Counted from the stretch's first letter, positions 51,411 to 59,951 are shown. The stretch is DNA of 60,908 bases from Lachnospiraceae bacterium (GCA_024403355.1 JAKSRW010000018.1:1-60908); one strand, 5' to 3'. The notes: a model not told the origin generated them from the letters alone. Made by a program: numbers and translations.

Positions 51411-52769
51411 ATGGATGAAGCGGTAATCAAAAGAATACAGCCGAATAATGCGGAAGCGGAGCAGGCCGTTGTAGGTGCTATGCTCAGTGACAGCGATGTT
51501 ATTTCTTCTGTAACTGAGATGGTTACTGCGGATGATTTTTACCTGCAGAAGTATGCGCTGATATTCAAGGCTATTGTAAGCCTGAGTGATGCGGGCGAGC
51601 CGGTAGACCTTATTACCGTGCAGAATAAGCTGAATGAAATGAAGGCACCTGCAGAGGTCAGCAGCTTTGATACCCTTGCCACTGTGGCACGTTCCGTTCC
51701 CTATACCTCGAATGTTAGGCGCTATGCGAAGATTGTATCCGAAAAGGCGACTCTTCGAAAGCTTATCAAGGCGGTAGAGGGTATAGCGGATGAATGCTAT
51801 AACGACGGTGACAGTCTGGATGTAATTCTGGATAAAAGTGAGAAGGCGGTTTTTGAAATATCACAGAGCAGAAAGACCGCTGAATATGAAAAGATTTCGG
51901 AAACCGTAGTAAAGGCTCTGAATATTATCGATGCGGCATCGAAGAACACCGGAAGCGTAACGGGTGTATCGACCGGCTTCTATAAGCTGGACTACATGAC
52001 AGCGGGCTTCCAGAAGGCAGACCTTCTGCTTTTGGCTGCGCGTCCTTCAATGGGTAAGACAGCACTGGCGCTTAATATAGCGGAGCATGTTATTACAAAA
52101 TCGCGTGTTCCTACCGTATTCTTCAGTCTGGAAATGTCGAAGCTTCAGCTTGTTAACCGTCTTTTGTCGATGAACTCAAAGATTAATGCCCAGTCGATAA
52201 GAACAGGTAACCTGAAGCAGGGCGAATGGTCAGACCTTATGGAAAGCGCACGAATCATCGGTAATGCCACACTGACCATTGATGATACGCCCAGTATTTC
52301 GGTACGTGAGATGCGTTCCAAGTGCAGAAAGCTCAAGATGGAGCAGGGACTCGGACTCATCATCATAGACTACCTTCAGCTTATGACCTCCGGCAGCAAG
52401 TCTGAATCCAGACAGAATGAGGTTTCGGAGATTTCACGTTCGCTTAAGGCTCTCGCGAGAGAGATAGACTGTCCCGTGCTTGCTTTATCACAGCTCAGCC
52501 GAGATGTTGAAAAGCGTGATGATAAAAGACCCCAGCTTTCGGACCTTCGTGAGTCGGGAGCTATTGAGCAGGATGCGGACGTGGTAATGTTCATTTACCG
52601 TGATGAGTACTATCACCGTGAAAAGTCCGAGGAAAAGGGTGTAGCCGAGGTAATTATCGGTAAGCAGCGTAACGGCCCCGTAGGAAGCGTTAAGCTGGGC
52701 TATCAGCTGGAATATGCCCGTTTTGTAAATCTGGCGGAGAACAGTGACCAGAACAGGTCTTCCGAATAA
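51411..52769 (+). CDS. dnaB: Replicative DNA helicase DnaB
   Basis: 452 residues, full length. N-terminal DnaB domain (about 8-110), linker helix, then the RecA-like ATPase with Walker A ARPSMGKTA (210-218), the H1a-type VFFSLEMSK, Walker B LGLIIIDYLQLM and an arginine-rich end. No intein. It unwinds DNA at the replication fork. Last gene of the gdpP-rplI-dnaB unit. Called dnaC in Bacillus. Confidence 0.96.
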   Translation: MDEAVIKRIQPNNAEAEQAVVGAMLSDSDVISSVTEMVTADDFYLQKYALIFKAIVSLSDAGEPVDLITVQNKLNEMKAPAEVSSFDTLATVARSVPYTSNVRRYAKIVSEKATLRKLIKAVEGIADECYNDGDSLDVILDKSEKAVFEISQSRKTAEYEKISETVVKALNIIDAASKNTGSVTGVSTGFYKLDYMTAGFQKADLLLLAARPSMGKTALALNIAEHVITKSRVPTVFFSLEMSKLQLVNRLLSMNSKINAQSIRTGNLKQGEWSDLMESARIIGNATLTIDDTPSISVREMRSKCRKLKMEQGLGLIIIDYLQLMTSGSKSESRQNEVSEISRSLKALAREIDCPVLALSQLSRDVEKRDDKRPQLSDLRESGAIEQDADVVMFIYRDEYYHREKSEEKGVAEVIIGKQRNGPVGSVKLGYQLEYARFVNLAENSDQNRSSE

Positions 52770-52820
52770 GCAGACAAACGGTAAAATGAAATAACGGATT
52801 ATAATAACAAACAGTGAATA

Positions 52821-52855
52821 AAAAAATCGGCGTAATCACTTACGCCGATTTTTAT
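52821..52855. terminator. Bidirectional terminator after dnaB and ferredoxin
   Basis: AAAAATCGGCGTAA/TTACGCCGATTTTT with TCAC loop; serves both convergent genes. Confidence 0.92.
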
Positions 52856-52877
52856 AGTTTGTTGATTAATCAACTGA

Positions 52878-53048
52878 TTAGTTTGCCTGGGGTGCTCCAA
52901 CAGGGCATGTATCTGCACATGCGCCACAATCTAAGCATGCATCTGCGTTGATCTCGTACTTGCTATCGCCCTCTGAGATTGCGCTAACGGGGCAGCTCTC
53001 TGAACATGCACCACAGCTGATACACTCATCGTTAATAATATAAGCCAT
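52878..53048 (-). CDS. 2x[4Fe-4S] ferredoxin
   Basis: 56 residues, read on the minus strand from ATG 53048 (AGGAGG eight to nine bases upstream) to TAA 52878. Two cluster motifs are complete: CISCGACSESCP (Cys9, 12, 15, 19) and CLDCGACADTCP (Cys38, 41, 44, 48). This is the classic clostridial ferredoxin, a low-potential electron carrier for hydrogenase, pyruvate:ferredoxin oxidoreductase and Rnf-type systems. Confidence 0.96.
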   Translation of the reverse strand: MAYIINDECISCGACSESCPVSAISEGDSKYEINADACLDCGACADTCPVGAPQAN

Positions 53049-53092
53049 TTTTATATCCTCCTTGTAAAATAACGTGCATTTCTGCTACCTTA

Positions 53093-53120
53093 AATATATA
53101 CTAAACAGTGGAAAAGTCAA
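53093..53120 (-). promoter_or_regulatory. Promoter of the ferredoxin gene
   Basis: On the minus strand TTGACT (53115-53120), 16 bp, TATATT (53093-53098). Confidence 0.6.
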
Positions 53121-53216
53121 GTAGCTTTTTACTATTATGCATTTATTGAGAGAAAAATTCGGACTATTGTCTACAGAATAGCAAAAAATGAACTGTAATT
53201 ACTCATAAAAAAGCTA

Positions 53217-53244
53217 TTGAATACTTGTGATTTTATGATAAGAT
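53217..53244 (+). promoter_or_regulatory. Possible promoter of the DUF1858 gene
   Basis: TTGAAT, 16 bp, TAAGAT. Confidence 0.4.
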
Positions 53245-53362
53245 ATAGAAAGTAAAGGGCAGCTTCTTTAAATCGCTTTATAATCTGTCCTTCATCAGAC
53301 CGCAAGGGTTTGGTTACTGACAGGCTTTGGCCTGAATATATATTATGCAAGGAGAAATAGTT

Positions 53363-53566
53363 ATGATTACACAGGATATTACAATTGGTGAGCTTTTAAG
53401 ATCATACCCCGATGTTGCACCTGTACTTATGGGCGCAGGTATGCACTGCCTCGGCTGTCCTTCAGCACAGGCTGAGTCAATCGGTGATGCAGCTTTAGTT
53501 CATGGTATTGATGCAGATGAGCTTATGGCAGAAATCAACAAGTTTATTGAGAGCAAGGCAGAATAA
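53363..53566 (+). CDS. DUF1858 domain protein
   Basis: 67 residues from ATG 53363 (AAGGAG upstream). [26 protein letters not shown] is the DUF1858 signature with the CxxC-adjacent HCLGCP motif. These short proteins are thought to take part in redox or metal-cluster processes, and the divergent ferredoxin neighbour fits that; exact role unknown. Confidence 0.88.
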   Translation: MITQDITIGELLRSYPDVAPVLMGAGMHCLGCPSAQAESIGDAALVHGIDADELMAEINKFIESKAE

Positions 53567-53596
53567 TTAACAATTATCCAATTGCCTGCTTTTATC

Positions 53597-53710
53597 ATTC
53601 GCTGCATTAGGAGGAAGTTTGAAAATGAATTTTCAAACTGAAAGATTGGTGCAAAAATCGCACCAATCTACTCCATGAGCAACTCATTGCATTCGTTGCA
53701 TTAGGAGGAA
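53597..53710 (+). repeat. Leader element copy C (orphan, tandem, two nested micro-ORFs)
   Basis: The fullest copy. A first CATTCGCTGCATTAGGAGG tail (53597-53615) serves as SD for a 17-codon frame (ATG 53625, TGA 53676-53678). That stop overlaps the start of MSNSLHSLH (53675-53704) as ATGA, and the second stop overlaps another TAGGAGG. Hairpins: AGTTTGAAAAT/ATTTTCAAACT (53616-53639) and GATTGGTGC/GCACCAATC (53644-53668). No gene follows on this strand; only a possible 19-codon frame at 53720 runs into a terminator. Confidence 0.75.
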
Positions 53711-53742
53711 AACTGAATAATGCGGGGATATCCCCGAACTGA

Positions 53743-53777
53743 AAAGCCCTGTGCCATATTTCATGACACAGGGCTTT
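53743..53777. terminator. Terminator downstream of mecA
   Basis: AAAGCCCTGTG/CACAGGGCTTT stem around a 13-nt inner region; works for the minus-strand mecA transcript and for readthrough from element C. Confidence 0.7.
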
Positions 53778-53784
53778 GAATTTA

Positions 53785-54525
53785 TCACATTTTGTAGAGA
53801 ACCTGAACCGCATTGTCCTTTATGATGGTTTCATAATGCTCCTGCAGGTATTCAAGACCCGAAAGCACGGGCTTTTCGGCGGAGGCATATTCTGAAATCA
53901 TATTGCAGATTTTATTGAATTCAGGTGCGGTATGGTCAGACATATTCACTACAAGATAGTAGCGGCCGTGGTCGGCATCCTTGTAAAGAGTATTGCTGCC
54001 ATGATATTTTTTGTGAAGAGCCTTGGATGTAGTGATAACCTCATCAAGACTTCCGAAGGAATAAATCTTTGCAAGGTTCATTGCGGGAGAATCTTCCCCG
54101 GTATGCTTTTCAGAATCGAAAAGCTTTGCTGCAAGAGGGTCGCCGAGCAGCTTATGAAGCTGTTCAAAGCAGCTGATGACTTCATCCGCATAAACCTTTT
54201 CTTCGGGAGAAAGCGCAGGTCCGAGCTCCTCTGAGTCGGGCTCCGTGAAGTTCGAAAAACGTGTATCGAGCTCATCCGGGTCATTAACCTTCGTAACGAC
54301 AAGCACGAGGCAGTCAAGTGAAACCGGGATGGCTTCTATCATAAGGGGAACGTCATCTGCTTCGAAATCGCATTCTGCTGAAGCCTGACTGCATATTTCA
54401 TGAAAAAGCTCTTTAACCTTTTCACTTCCGTATGCAAGCTCACTGATTTTGAGCTGACGAGCATTAAGGTCATCTCTGTTCAAGGTGCATCGAATCTGGT
54501 TTTCGCTGATTCTTTCAATCTTCAT
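53785..54525 (-). CDS. mecA: Adaptor protein MecA
   Basis: 246 residues from ATG 54525 (AAGGGGGG upstream). MKIERISENQIRCTLNRDDL is the diagnostic MecA N-terminus, followed by an acidic linker (about 95-140) and the C-terminal ClpC-binding domain ending in QEHYETIIKDNAVQVL. MecA delivers substrates to ClpCP. Length is close to that of the Bacillus protein (about 218 residues). Monocistronic with its own terminator. Confidence 0.9.
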   Translation of the reverse strand: MKIERISENQIRCTLNRDDLNARQLKISELAYGSEKVKELFHEICSQASAECDFEADDVPLMIEAIPVSLDCLVLVVTKVNDPDELDTRFSNFTEPDSEELGPALSPEEKVYADEVISCFEQLHKLLGDPLAAKLFDSEKHTGEDSPAMNLAKIYSFGSLDEVITTSKALHKKYHGSNTLYKDADHGRYYLVVNMSDHTAPEFNKICNMISEYASAEKPVLSGLEYLQEHYETIIKDNAVQVLYKM

Positions 54526-54815
54526 GGACAATCCCCCCTTCCTAAAAACTCTACTTGGATTATTAAGTATATCCATTTTATAGAATCAAGTCAATGGAAA
54601 ATTTTGTTTTTGCTGAAACTGCCGTGTTTTTTCTTGATTTTTAAAGACTTCTTTGCTATACTCTATATATCGGCATAAGCCGTTCACTTCTAAATGCAAT
54701 TCTGAATAATTTAGCCTGAAAGGGGGTCTGAAGGCGGATATTTGACAAGTATTCCATAGTTTCACTTCTGAGCAGTCATGAGGACAGTGATGTCTGGCTG
54801 GCTGAACACAAAATT

Positions 54816-56015
54816 TTGAAGGTGAAACGCGTTATCAAGGGGATTCGAAAAAGCTCTGTTTTTTATGACAGACTGCTTAATGAAGCCCATCTTATGAAAA
54901 ATCTGAAGCACCCGTATATTCCCGAGATATATGATGTAGAAGAGGATGAAGACTATTCGTACATTATCGAGCAGTATATTGGTGGCAATTCTTTGAAAAC
55001 ACTATGTAATAACAGTGTATTATCGGAAAAAGAGATATTTCAATTCACAATTCAAATCAGTAATATTATTGATTACCTGCACAATTTACCTGAGAAAATT
55101 CTTTATCTGGACATTAAGCCCGAAAATATTCTTGTGTCGGAGGGCAAGTGCTATCTGGTGGATTTCGGGAGTGCGAGAAGCAGTATGAAGGATGATGGTT
55201 ACAGCTTTGGCAGCAGAGGCTTTGCGGCACCGGAGCAGTATAACGGCGAAGAGACCGGACACAGGACGGATGTTTTTGCGCTCGGCAGGCTGCTTGATTA
55301 TATGCTGGACCATGGGAATGTATCTCCCGCACAGGAAAAAGCACTTCGTCATCTGGCGGAGGAATGCAGTAAAAAAAGGTATTGGAGCAGAACGATTTCG
55401 GCTTCGGTTTTTGCGGCGAAGCTCGAAAAATTAAGTAAAAAAGCTAAAATTATTTCAGAAAAGCATGTAAAACTGGCATTTGCCGGGGCTGCGGCCAATA
55501 TGGGCGTGAGCTATATTGCCCTGCTGATTGGTCTGTATATGACCGGTCAGAAGCGCGAGTGTGCCTTTGTTGAGGCAAACGAAACCGGCAGTGGACCGTA
55601 TTTCACAGGACGGGAAAAGGACGGCCAAAGCATCGCCGGGCTGGGGCTGGTCAGCAGAAAGTACCGTGAAGCCGGAAAAATTCCGGAATGCAGTCTGGTA
55701 CTGGATTTTGGAGTGTTAAAGGAGGAAATGCCGGAGGACTTTTATCTTGCGGATTTGTCCTGCATTGTGGTCGGGAGAATGGCATGGGAGCGTAAGGAAA
55801 TAACCCGTGCAAGGGCATTGTCGCGAAAGTGCAGACGACGCATATTTATTGTAAATCCGGCGGAAGGCATTGACGAGGAGCTTGCGGCGCTGCTTAAGGG
55901 TGAGCGTGTGGTGAACTTCCCCTGGTGCCCCGATTTTGATGCTCTTAAGAAAAACCAGGCGGTGAACGAGAGAGTGAAGGAACTGATACTTTTATCAGAG
56001 GGTGAAAGCCGATGA
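54816..56015 (+). CDS. Serine/threonine protein kinase fused to a degenerate MinD/ParA-like domain
   Basis: From TTG 54816 the frame is 399 residues, but the same frame stays open back to 54732 and encodes a normal kinase N-lobe (FDKYSIVSLL, DVWLAEHKIL), so the true protein begins earlier, near 54738, where ATA stands at the place expected for ATG behind AAAGGGGG. Visible kinase motifs: RVIKGI (ATP lysine), YLDIKPEN (HRD is YLD), VDFG, APEQ. Residues from about 215 form a second domain with a FAGAAANMGVSYIALLIGLY start, like a MinD-type P-loop that has lost its GK(S/T). The stop overlaps the next gene (ATGA), which encodes the same type of domain. Confidence 0.75.
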   Translation: MKVKRVIKGIRKSSVFYDRLLNEAHLMKNLKHPYIPEIYDVEEDEDYSYIIEQYIGGNSLKTLCNNSVLSEKEIFQFTIQISNIIDYLHNLPEKILYLDIKPENILVSEGKCYLVDFGSARSSMKDDGYSFGSRGFAAPEQYNGEETGHRTDVFALGRLLDYMLDHGNVSPAQEKALRHLAEECSKKRYWSRTISASVFAAKLEKLSKKAKIISEKHVKLAFAGAAANMGVSYIALLIGLYMTGQKRECAFVEANETGSGPYFTGREKDGQSIAGLGLVSRKYREAGKIPECSLVLDFGVLKEEMPEDFYLADLSCIVVGRMAWERKEITRARALSRKCRRRIFIVNPAEGIDEELAALLKGERVVNFPWCPDFDALKKNQAVNERVKELILLSEGESR

Positions 56016-56611
56016 AACTATTCAGAAGAAAAGAAATTGATTTTATGCAGGGCAAGCGCATAGGCGTGGTGGGGCTTTATCCCCGCTGCGGAGTGACACA
56101 TATTGCACTTGCTCTGGCTAATTATCTCAGTGACAGATACGGAAAAACCGTGTGTATTATGGAAAAAAGCGGTCATTCGGACCTGAAGTATGCAGTAATG
56201 GGAATGAATGACGATAAAAAAGCAGAGCTTTTGGAATACCAGAATGTGACTTACCTTTGTCACGGCTGTGAACGTGAGGCAGAGCTGCTTTTGGATTCCA
56301 GCTTTGACTGTATAGTGACGGATTTAGGTTCCGATCTTAAGGCTGCAATTTTGGAGCTTAGCCACTGTGATATAAGAATTGTCGTAGGAAATGCCGCGCC
56401 GTGGTGCGGTAAGGAATACGATGAACTGAAACTGCTGTCCGAAAAAAAAGGCCTGCTTATGAACTGGAGGCTGCTGATAAACCTGGGAAATCCCGCAAAC
56501 ATCAGGGATTATGGAAGTCTTGGGTTGGAGGCCTTCTGTTTTCCCTTTGAGCCGGAGCCCATTTTTCCGGGCAGTGAAACACAAAAAATTTTCGAAGCAG
56601 TGTTAAACTAA
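56012..56611 (+). CDS. Degenerate MinD/CpaE-like P-loop domain protein
   Basis: 199 residues. GKRIGVVGLYPRCGVTHIAL lies where the deviant Walker A of MinD/ParA would be, but the KGGxGK(S/T) lysines are missing. CIVTDLGS stands for Walker B. The fold and length resemble the CpaE/MinD-like C-terminal part of the kinase encoded just before (ATGA overlap). No pilus or partition genes are near. It may be a regulatory partner or substrate of the kinase. A terminator follows at 56721. Confidence 0.65.
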   Translation: MKLFRRKEIDFMQGKRIGVVGLYPRCGVTHIALALANYLSDRYGKTVCIMEKSGHSDLKYAVMGMNDDKKAELLEYQNVTYLCHGCEREAELLLDSSFDCIVTDLGSDLKAAILELSHCDIRIVVGNAAPWCGKEYDELKLLSEKKGLLMNWRLLINLGNPANIRDYGSLGLEAFCFPFEPEPIFPGSETQKIFEAVLN

Positions 56612-56720
56612 AATAAATGCTGTTTATGGCCGGACCGGGGGTAATATATATCACGAAAAAACTCACTTTCATTAGTTATGCACCCGGCGAAAGACAGCCG
56701 AACCCTCAATAAATATTATA

Positions 56721-56769
56721 AGCGGGCTCGCCCAAGCAATAAAAGCTTGGGTGACAACCCGCTTTTTTT
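56721..56769 (+). terminator. Terminator of the kinase pair
   Basis: AGCGGG/CCCGCT outer stem and CCCAAGC/GCTTGGG inner stem, then seven Ts. Confidence 0.88.
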
Positions 56770-56885
56770 CTTGCAAAATCAGTGGAATAAAGATATACTA
56801 TAGTTGCTTAATTTTCGGAAAATTATTGCAATATGGTTTTATTGGGGTTTTAACAGAGGATTTTGTATGGAGAGGTGTGTTTGCG

Positions 56886-56967
56886 GTTTGAAAATTAAAT
56901 TTCAGACTGCGGGATTGGTGCAAAGGTGCGCCAATCTACTCCATGAGCAACTCGTTGCATAAGGAGG
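56886..56967 (+). repeat. Leader element copy D
   Basis: Hairpins GTTTGAAA/TTTCAGAC and GATTGGTGC/GCGCCAATC (a G-U pair is kept relative to copy C), then ATGAGCAACTCGTTGCAT joined directly to AAGGAGG, the SD of the gene at 56972. The TCGTTGCAT repeat present in copy C is missing, so the micro-ORF (start 56943) reads on out of frame and ends at 56981. Confidence 0.7.
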
Positions 56968-56971
56968 AAAT

Positions 56972-58744
56972 ATGGGATTAAAAAAAGCGGTTATAGGGCT
57001 TGTTCTGGTTATAATACTGGGTGTGCTGGCCCTTGTAGGTTATAAAATTTATGATGATTATCAGGAGAAGCATCGCGAGAGCGATATAGTGATGCCTCTG
57101 GAGCAGTATTATCAGGTTCCGGCAAATGAGGCCATGATTATCTTTGATGAGACCGTATACGAGAAAAATGCCTATATAAAAAATGGCGAGATTTACATTG
57201 ATATGAATACGGCTAAGGAGCGTTACGGACTCAAACTCTTTTGGGCAGAGGAGGAAGGAAAGGTTTATTATACAAGTCCTTCGACAGCCTATGTATTTAC
57301 CCCCGGTGAGGCAGATTTTCTGAAGAACAGAACCCTTGAGAATTCGGGAAATCCTTTAGTCATTAAGGCAAATGATGAGATATTTGTATCGCTTAAATTC
57401 CTTGAGCAGTACTCAAATATTACCTATAAATTTGTTGATAATCCCGGAAGAGTGCTTATTTCCTACGCCGAGGACTCGTACCTTTGCTCGTATGTGGAGA
57501 AAAAGACCGCTATACGTGTGAACCAGGATATTAAGGCTGATTTGCTTGCGACGCTTGAGCAGGGAGCCAAGGTAAGGTATATTGACGGCGGCGGAATTCA
57601 GGAAAACGGCTTTATAAAGGTCATGAGCGAGGACGGCGTGCGCGGCTATATTAAAAGCGAGTGCCTGGGCGAAAGCTTTTACGAGGACCCGAGCTTCAGA
57701 AGCTTTACGCCCGAGCAGTTTGTACCTCAGCTCGAGGGCGAGAGAGTATATCTGGGCTGGCATCTGACTTATTCAAAGGATTCTTTGGGAAGCCTTAAGA
57801 AGTATCTTGCCGATAATGAGGACCTGACGGTAGTTTCACCCACCTGGTATTTTATGAATGATGCGGAAGGCAATTTTACTTCGTATGCAAGCGATGAGTA
57901 TGTTCAGTACGCACATTCTCAGGGCGTAAAGGTCTGGGCCTGCCTGAAGAATGACGATATAGACGGAAAATTTGCACATGAGCGTGACACCTACGCTATT
58001 ATGTCTGATTATAATAAGAGAATTAAGCTTGCGGACGGAATTGTTGCGGCTGCTAAAACAGACGGTGTGGACGGAGTAAATATCGATATAGAGGGTATTT
58101 CGGTTCAGACAGGTGTCTATTTCATTCAGTTTTTGAAGGAGCTTTCGCTTGAGTGTAAAAAGGCGGGACTCGTTCTTTCGGTAGACAATCCCATGCCTGA
58201 GAGCTACAATGCCTTTTATGATTTCAGATCCCAGGCTACTGCGGTGGATTATCTGGTAATCATGGGTTATGATGAGCATTTCTTCGGCTCGGAAGAGGCA
58301 GGCTCCGTGGCTTCTCTTGACTGGTTTAGCCAGTATGCCGATGTGACTGTCGGAATGTGTCCCGCAAAGCAGGTAATCATGGCTGTTCCCTTCTATACAC
58401 GAATCTGGAAGGAAACAAAGGACGGCGAGAATATAAAGGTTTCTTCGGAAATACTTGAAATGAAGGATACCGCAAAGAAGGTGGCCTCCTACAATACTGA
58501 AACTGTCTGGGATGAGACAGAGGGTCAGAATTATCTGGAATACAAGGCAGATGATAATACCACCTATAAGATCTGGATCGAGGACGGGGATTCCCTTAAG
58601 AAAAAGGCTTCGGTCATCAGAGAACGCAATATGGGCGGTGTAGCAGGCTGGCGTCTCGGCAGCGAGAGCGAAGGAACCTGGGAGCTTCTTTGGGAAGCGA
58701 TTGACGGAAAGAATGCCGATGTGCCTGAAGAGTATATAAAATAG
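56972..58744 (+). CDS. GH18-family glycoside hydrolase with N-terminal anchor and SH3-like domain
   Basis: 590 residues. N-terminal membrane helix (about 5-24), a copper-amine-oxidase-N-like/stalk region (about 40-165), an SH3-like domain (about 168-232) and a GH18 TIM barrel (about 255-580) with DGVNIDIE (Asp367, Asp372, Glu374 as acid). This layout is common in Firmicute cell-wall GH18 proteins of the spore-cortex/peptidoglycan type (YaaH-like). It faces the outside. The last residues and stop codon lie inside the 142-bp repeat. The SD is provided by leader element D. Confidence 0.82.
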   Translation: MGLKKAVIGLVLVIILGVLALVGYKIYDDYQEKHRESDIVMPLEQYYQVPANEAMIIFDETVYEKNAYIKNGEIYIDMNTAKERYGLKLFWAEEEGKVYYTSPSTAYVFTPGEADFLKNRTLENSGNPLVIKANDEIFVSLKFLEQYSNITYKFVDNPGRVLISYAEDSYLCSYVEKKTAIRVNQDIKADLLATLEQGAKVRYIDGGGIQENGFIKVMSEDGVRGYIKSECLGESFYEDPSFRSFTPEQFVPQLEGERVYLGWHLTYSKDSLGSLKKYLADNEDLTVVSPTWYFMNDAEGNFTSYASDEYVQYAHSQGVKVWACLKNDDIDGKFAHERDTYAIMSDYNKRIKLADGIVAAAKTDGVDGVNIDIEGISVQTGVYFIQFLKELSLECKKAGLVLSVDNPMPESYNAFYDFRSQATAVDYLVIMGYDEHFFGSEEAGSVASLDWFSQYADVTVGMCPAKQVIMAVPFYTRIWKETKDGENIKVSSEILEMKDTAKKVASYNTETVWDETEGQNYLEYKADDNTTYKIWIEDGDSLKKKASVIRERNMGGVAGWRLGSESEGTWELLWEAIDGKNADVPEEYIK

Positions 58745-58874
58745 AAAGATAACCCACTGCCTTTAGGCGGTGGGTGAAGCTTTCGCGAGGTGCGGGGTTC
58801 AAGCCCCGTACCTCGTAAGCTGCGGTAGCAGCGATTTTATAACGAGTGACAAGCGAAGCGGTCACGAGTTTGAC
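58733..58874 (+). repeat. 142-bp inverted repeat, left copy
   Basis: Identical, in inverse orientation, to 60520-60661 over all 142 bases as read by eye. Contents in order: end of the GH18 gene, a CCCACTGCC/GGCGGTGGG hairpin, a tRNA-T-arm-like CGGGGTTCAAGCCCCG segment (58793-58808) with GAGGT/ACCTC ends, and a GTGAC/GTCAC hairpin. Confidence 0.9.
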
Positions 58875-59053
58875 TAATGATGACGGTTCACTTGGCTAAA
58901 ATTTATATATATTAATCTGTTAACTTTTTTGATAGAATAACCGAATTTATATTATGGTATGCGCCTTCATAGAGCGGGTAGCTGCGGGGGATTATCGCAA
59001 GGCCGGCTCTATTAAGAATACAGGCTATTTTATATTTCAAGGAGGATTCACTC
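58875..59053. other. Leader of mscS
   Basis: AT-rich then a GGAGG SD at 59040-59044; possible -35/-10 pairs exist but are not decisive. Nothing else is recognised. Confidence 0.35.
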
Positions 59054-59854
59054 ATGCAGGAATTTCTTAATTTCCTCACGCAGCTTGGAACAGAGGTTGG
59101 ACTTAAGATTCTTTACGGTCTGCTCGTTCTGTTTGTCGGACTCAAGCTTTCAAAGTACGTTGTAAAGCTTGTATCAAAGGGAAAGGCTTTTGGCAAGCTT
59201 GAACTCAGCGTTCAGCACTTTTTACAGAGCTTAATAAAGATTCTGCTTTATGCGGCAGTTATCGCAAGTGCATGTCTTATCTGGGGTATTCCCGCTACAG
59301 CATTTGTTACGATTTTTGCTTCTGCAGGTCTTGCTATCGGTATGGCTCTTCAGGGCACCCTCAGCAACTTTGCAGGCGGACTTATGATTCTCATCTTCAA
59401 GCCCTTTAAGATTGGCGACTATATTGAGAACGGCGCCGCAGCCGGTGTAGTAACTGATATTACTATCATCTACACAATTATCACAACAGTTGACAATAAG
59501 GTTATCACAATCCCTAACTCAGCTCTTTCAAATTCAAACATCACAAACTATTCAACAAGCCCTATCAGACGTGTTGATATTACAGTAAGTGCTGCTTATA
59601 CAGATGATATCGAGAAGGTTAAGCAGGTTCTTCTTGATGTTGCTGATAAGAATGAGAAGATTTTAAAGGATCCCGCTCCTTTTGCAAGACTTGTTCAGCA
59701 GAATACAAGCTCTCTTGATTATACCTTCCGCTGCTGGTGTAACGGAGCAGATTACTGGGATGTTTTCTTTGACATGACTGAGGCTTCAAAGAAGGCATTT
59801 ACAGCAAACGGACTCAGTGTTCCTTATCCTCAGATGGATGTACACATGAAATAA
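59054..59854 (+). CDS. Small-conductance mechanosensitive channel (MscS family)
   Basis: 266 residues. Three membrane helices (about 12-35, 60-80, 83-115), the last with the glycine/alanine-rich pore pattern GLAIGMALQGTLSNFAGGLMI, then the beta-domain (PFKIGDYIENG) and C-terminal cage domain. The family opens on membrane stretch during osmotic downshift. GGAGG precedes the ATG. It lies inside the segment bracketed by the 142-bp inverted repeats. Confidence 0.93.
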   Translation: MQEFLNFLTQLGTEVGLKILYGLLVLFVGLKLSKYVVKLVSKGKAFGKLELSVQHFLQSLIKILLYAAVIASACLIWGIPATAFVTIFASAGLAIGMALQGTLSNFAGGLMILIFKPFKIGDYIENGAAAGVVTDITIIYTIITTVDNKVITIPNSALSNSNITNYSTSPIRRVDITVSAAYTDDIEKVKQVLLDVADKNEKILKDPAPFARLVQQNTSSLDYTFRCWCNGADYWDVFFDMTEASKKAFTANGLSVPYPQMDVHMK

Positions 59855-59872
59855 TAATTATTAAATTGAAAA

Positions 59873-59908
59873 AGGCCGTGTCATGCCAAGTCATGATGCG
59901 GCCTTTTT
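59873..59908. terminator. Terminator after mscS
   Basis: AGGCCGTGTCATG/CATGATGCGGCCT stem, 6-nt loop, TTTT; similar in sequence to the one at 8738. Confidence 0.88.
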
Positions 59909-59951
59909 GCTGTCTGCTGTTACAGATGATTTTGAGATGATAATAAGCGGT

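Larger units (their letters stand above)
53049..53362. other. Divergent regulatory region between ferredoxin and DUF1858
   Basis: 314 bases with no gene. It contains the ferredoxin promoter on the minus strand (53093-53120) and a weaker plus-strand promoter (53217-53244), then a leader of about 110 nt with no recognised RNA. Confidence 0.5.
56612..56971. other. Intergenic region: terminator and leader element D
   Basis: 360 bases with no CDS. It holds the terminator at 56721 and, from 56886, a copy of the leader element that supplies the SD of the GH18-type gene. A promoter is not certain. Confidence 0.5.

Noticed and set aside
51960..52100. Possible intein in dnaB
   Set aside because: The helicase is continuous with normal length (452 residues); no splicing motifs.
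58617..58865. Frames containing TASLVTRYKIAATAAYEV at both inverted repeats
   Set aside because: They are conceptual translations of the 142-bp repeat; no SD, and one overlaps the GH18-type gene antisense.
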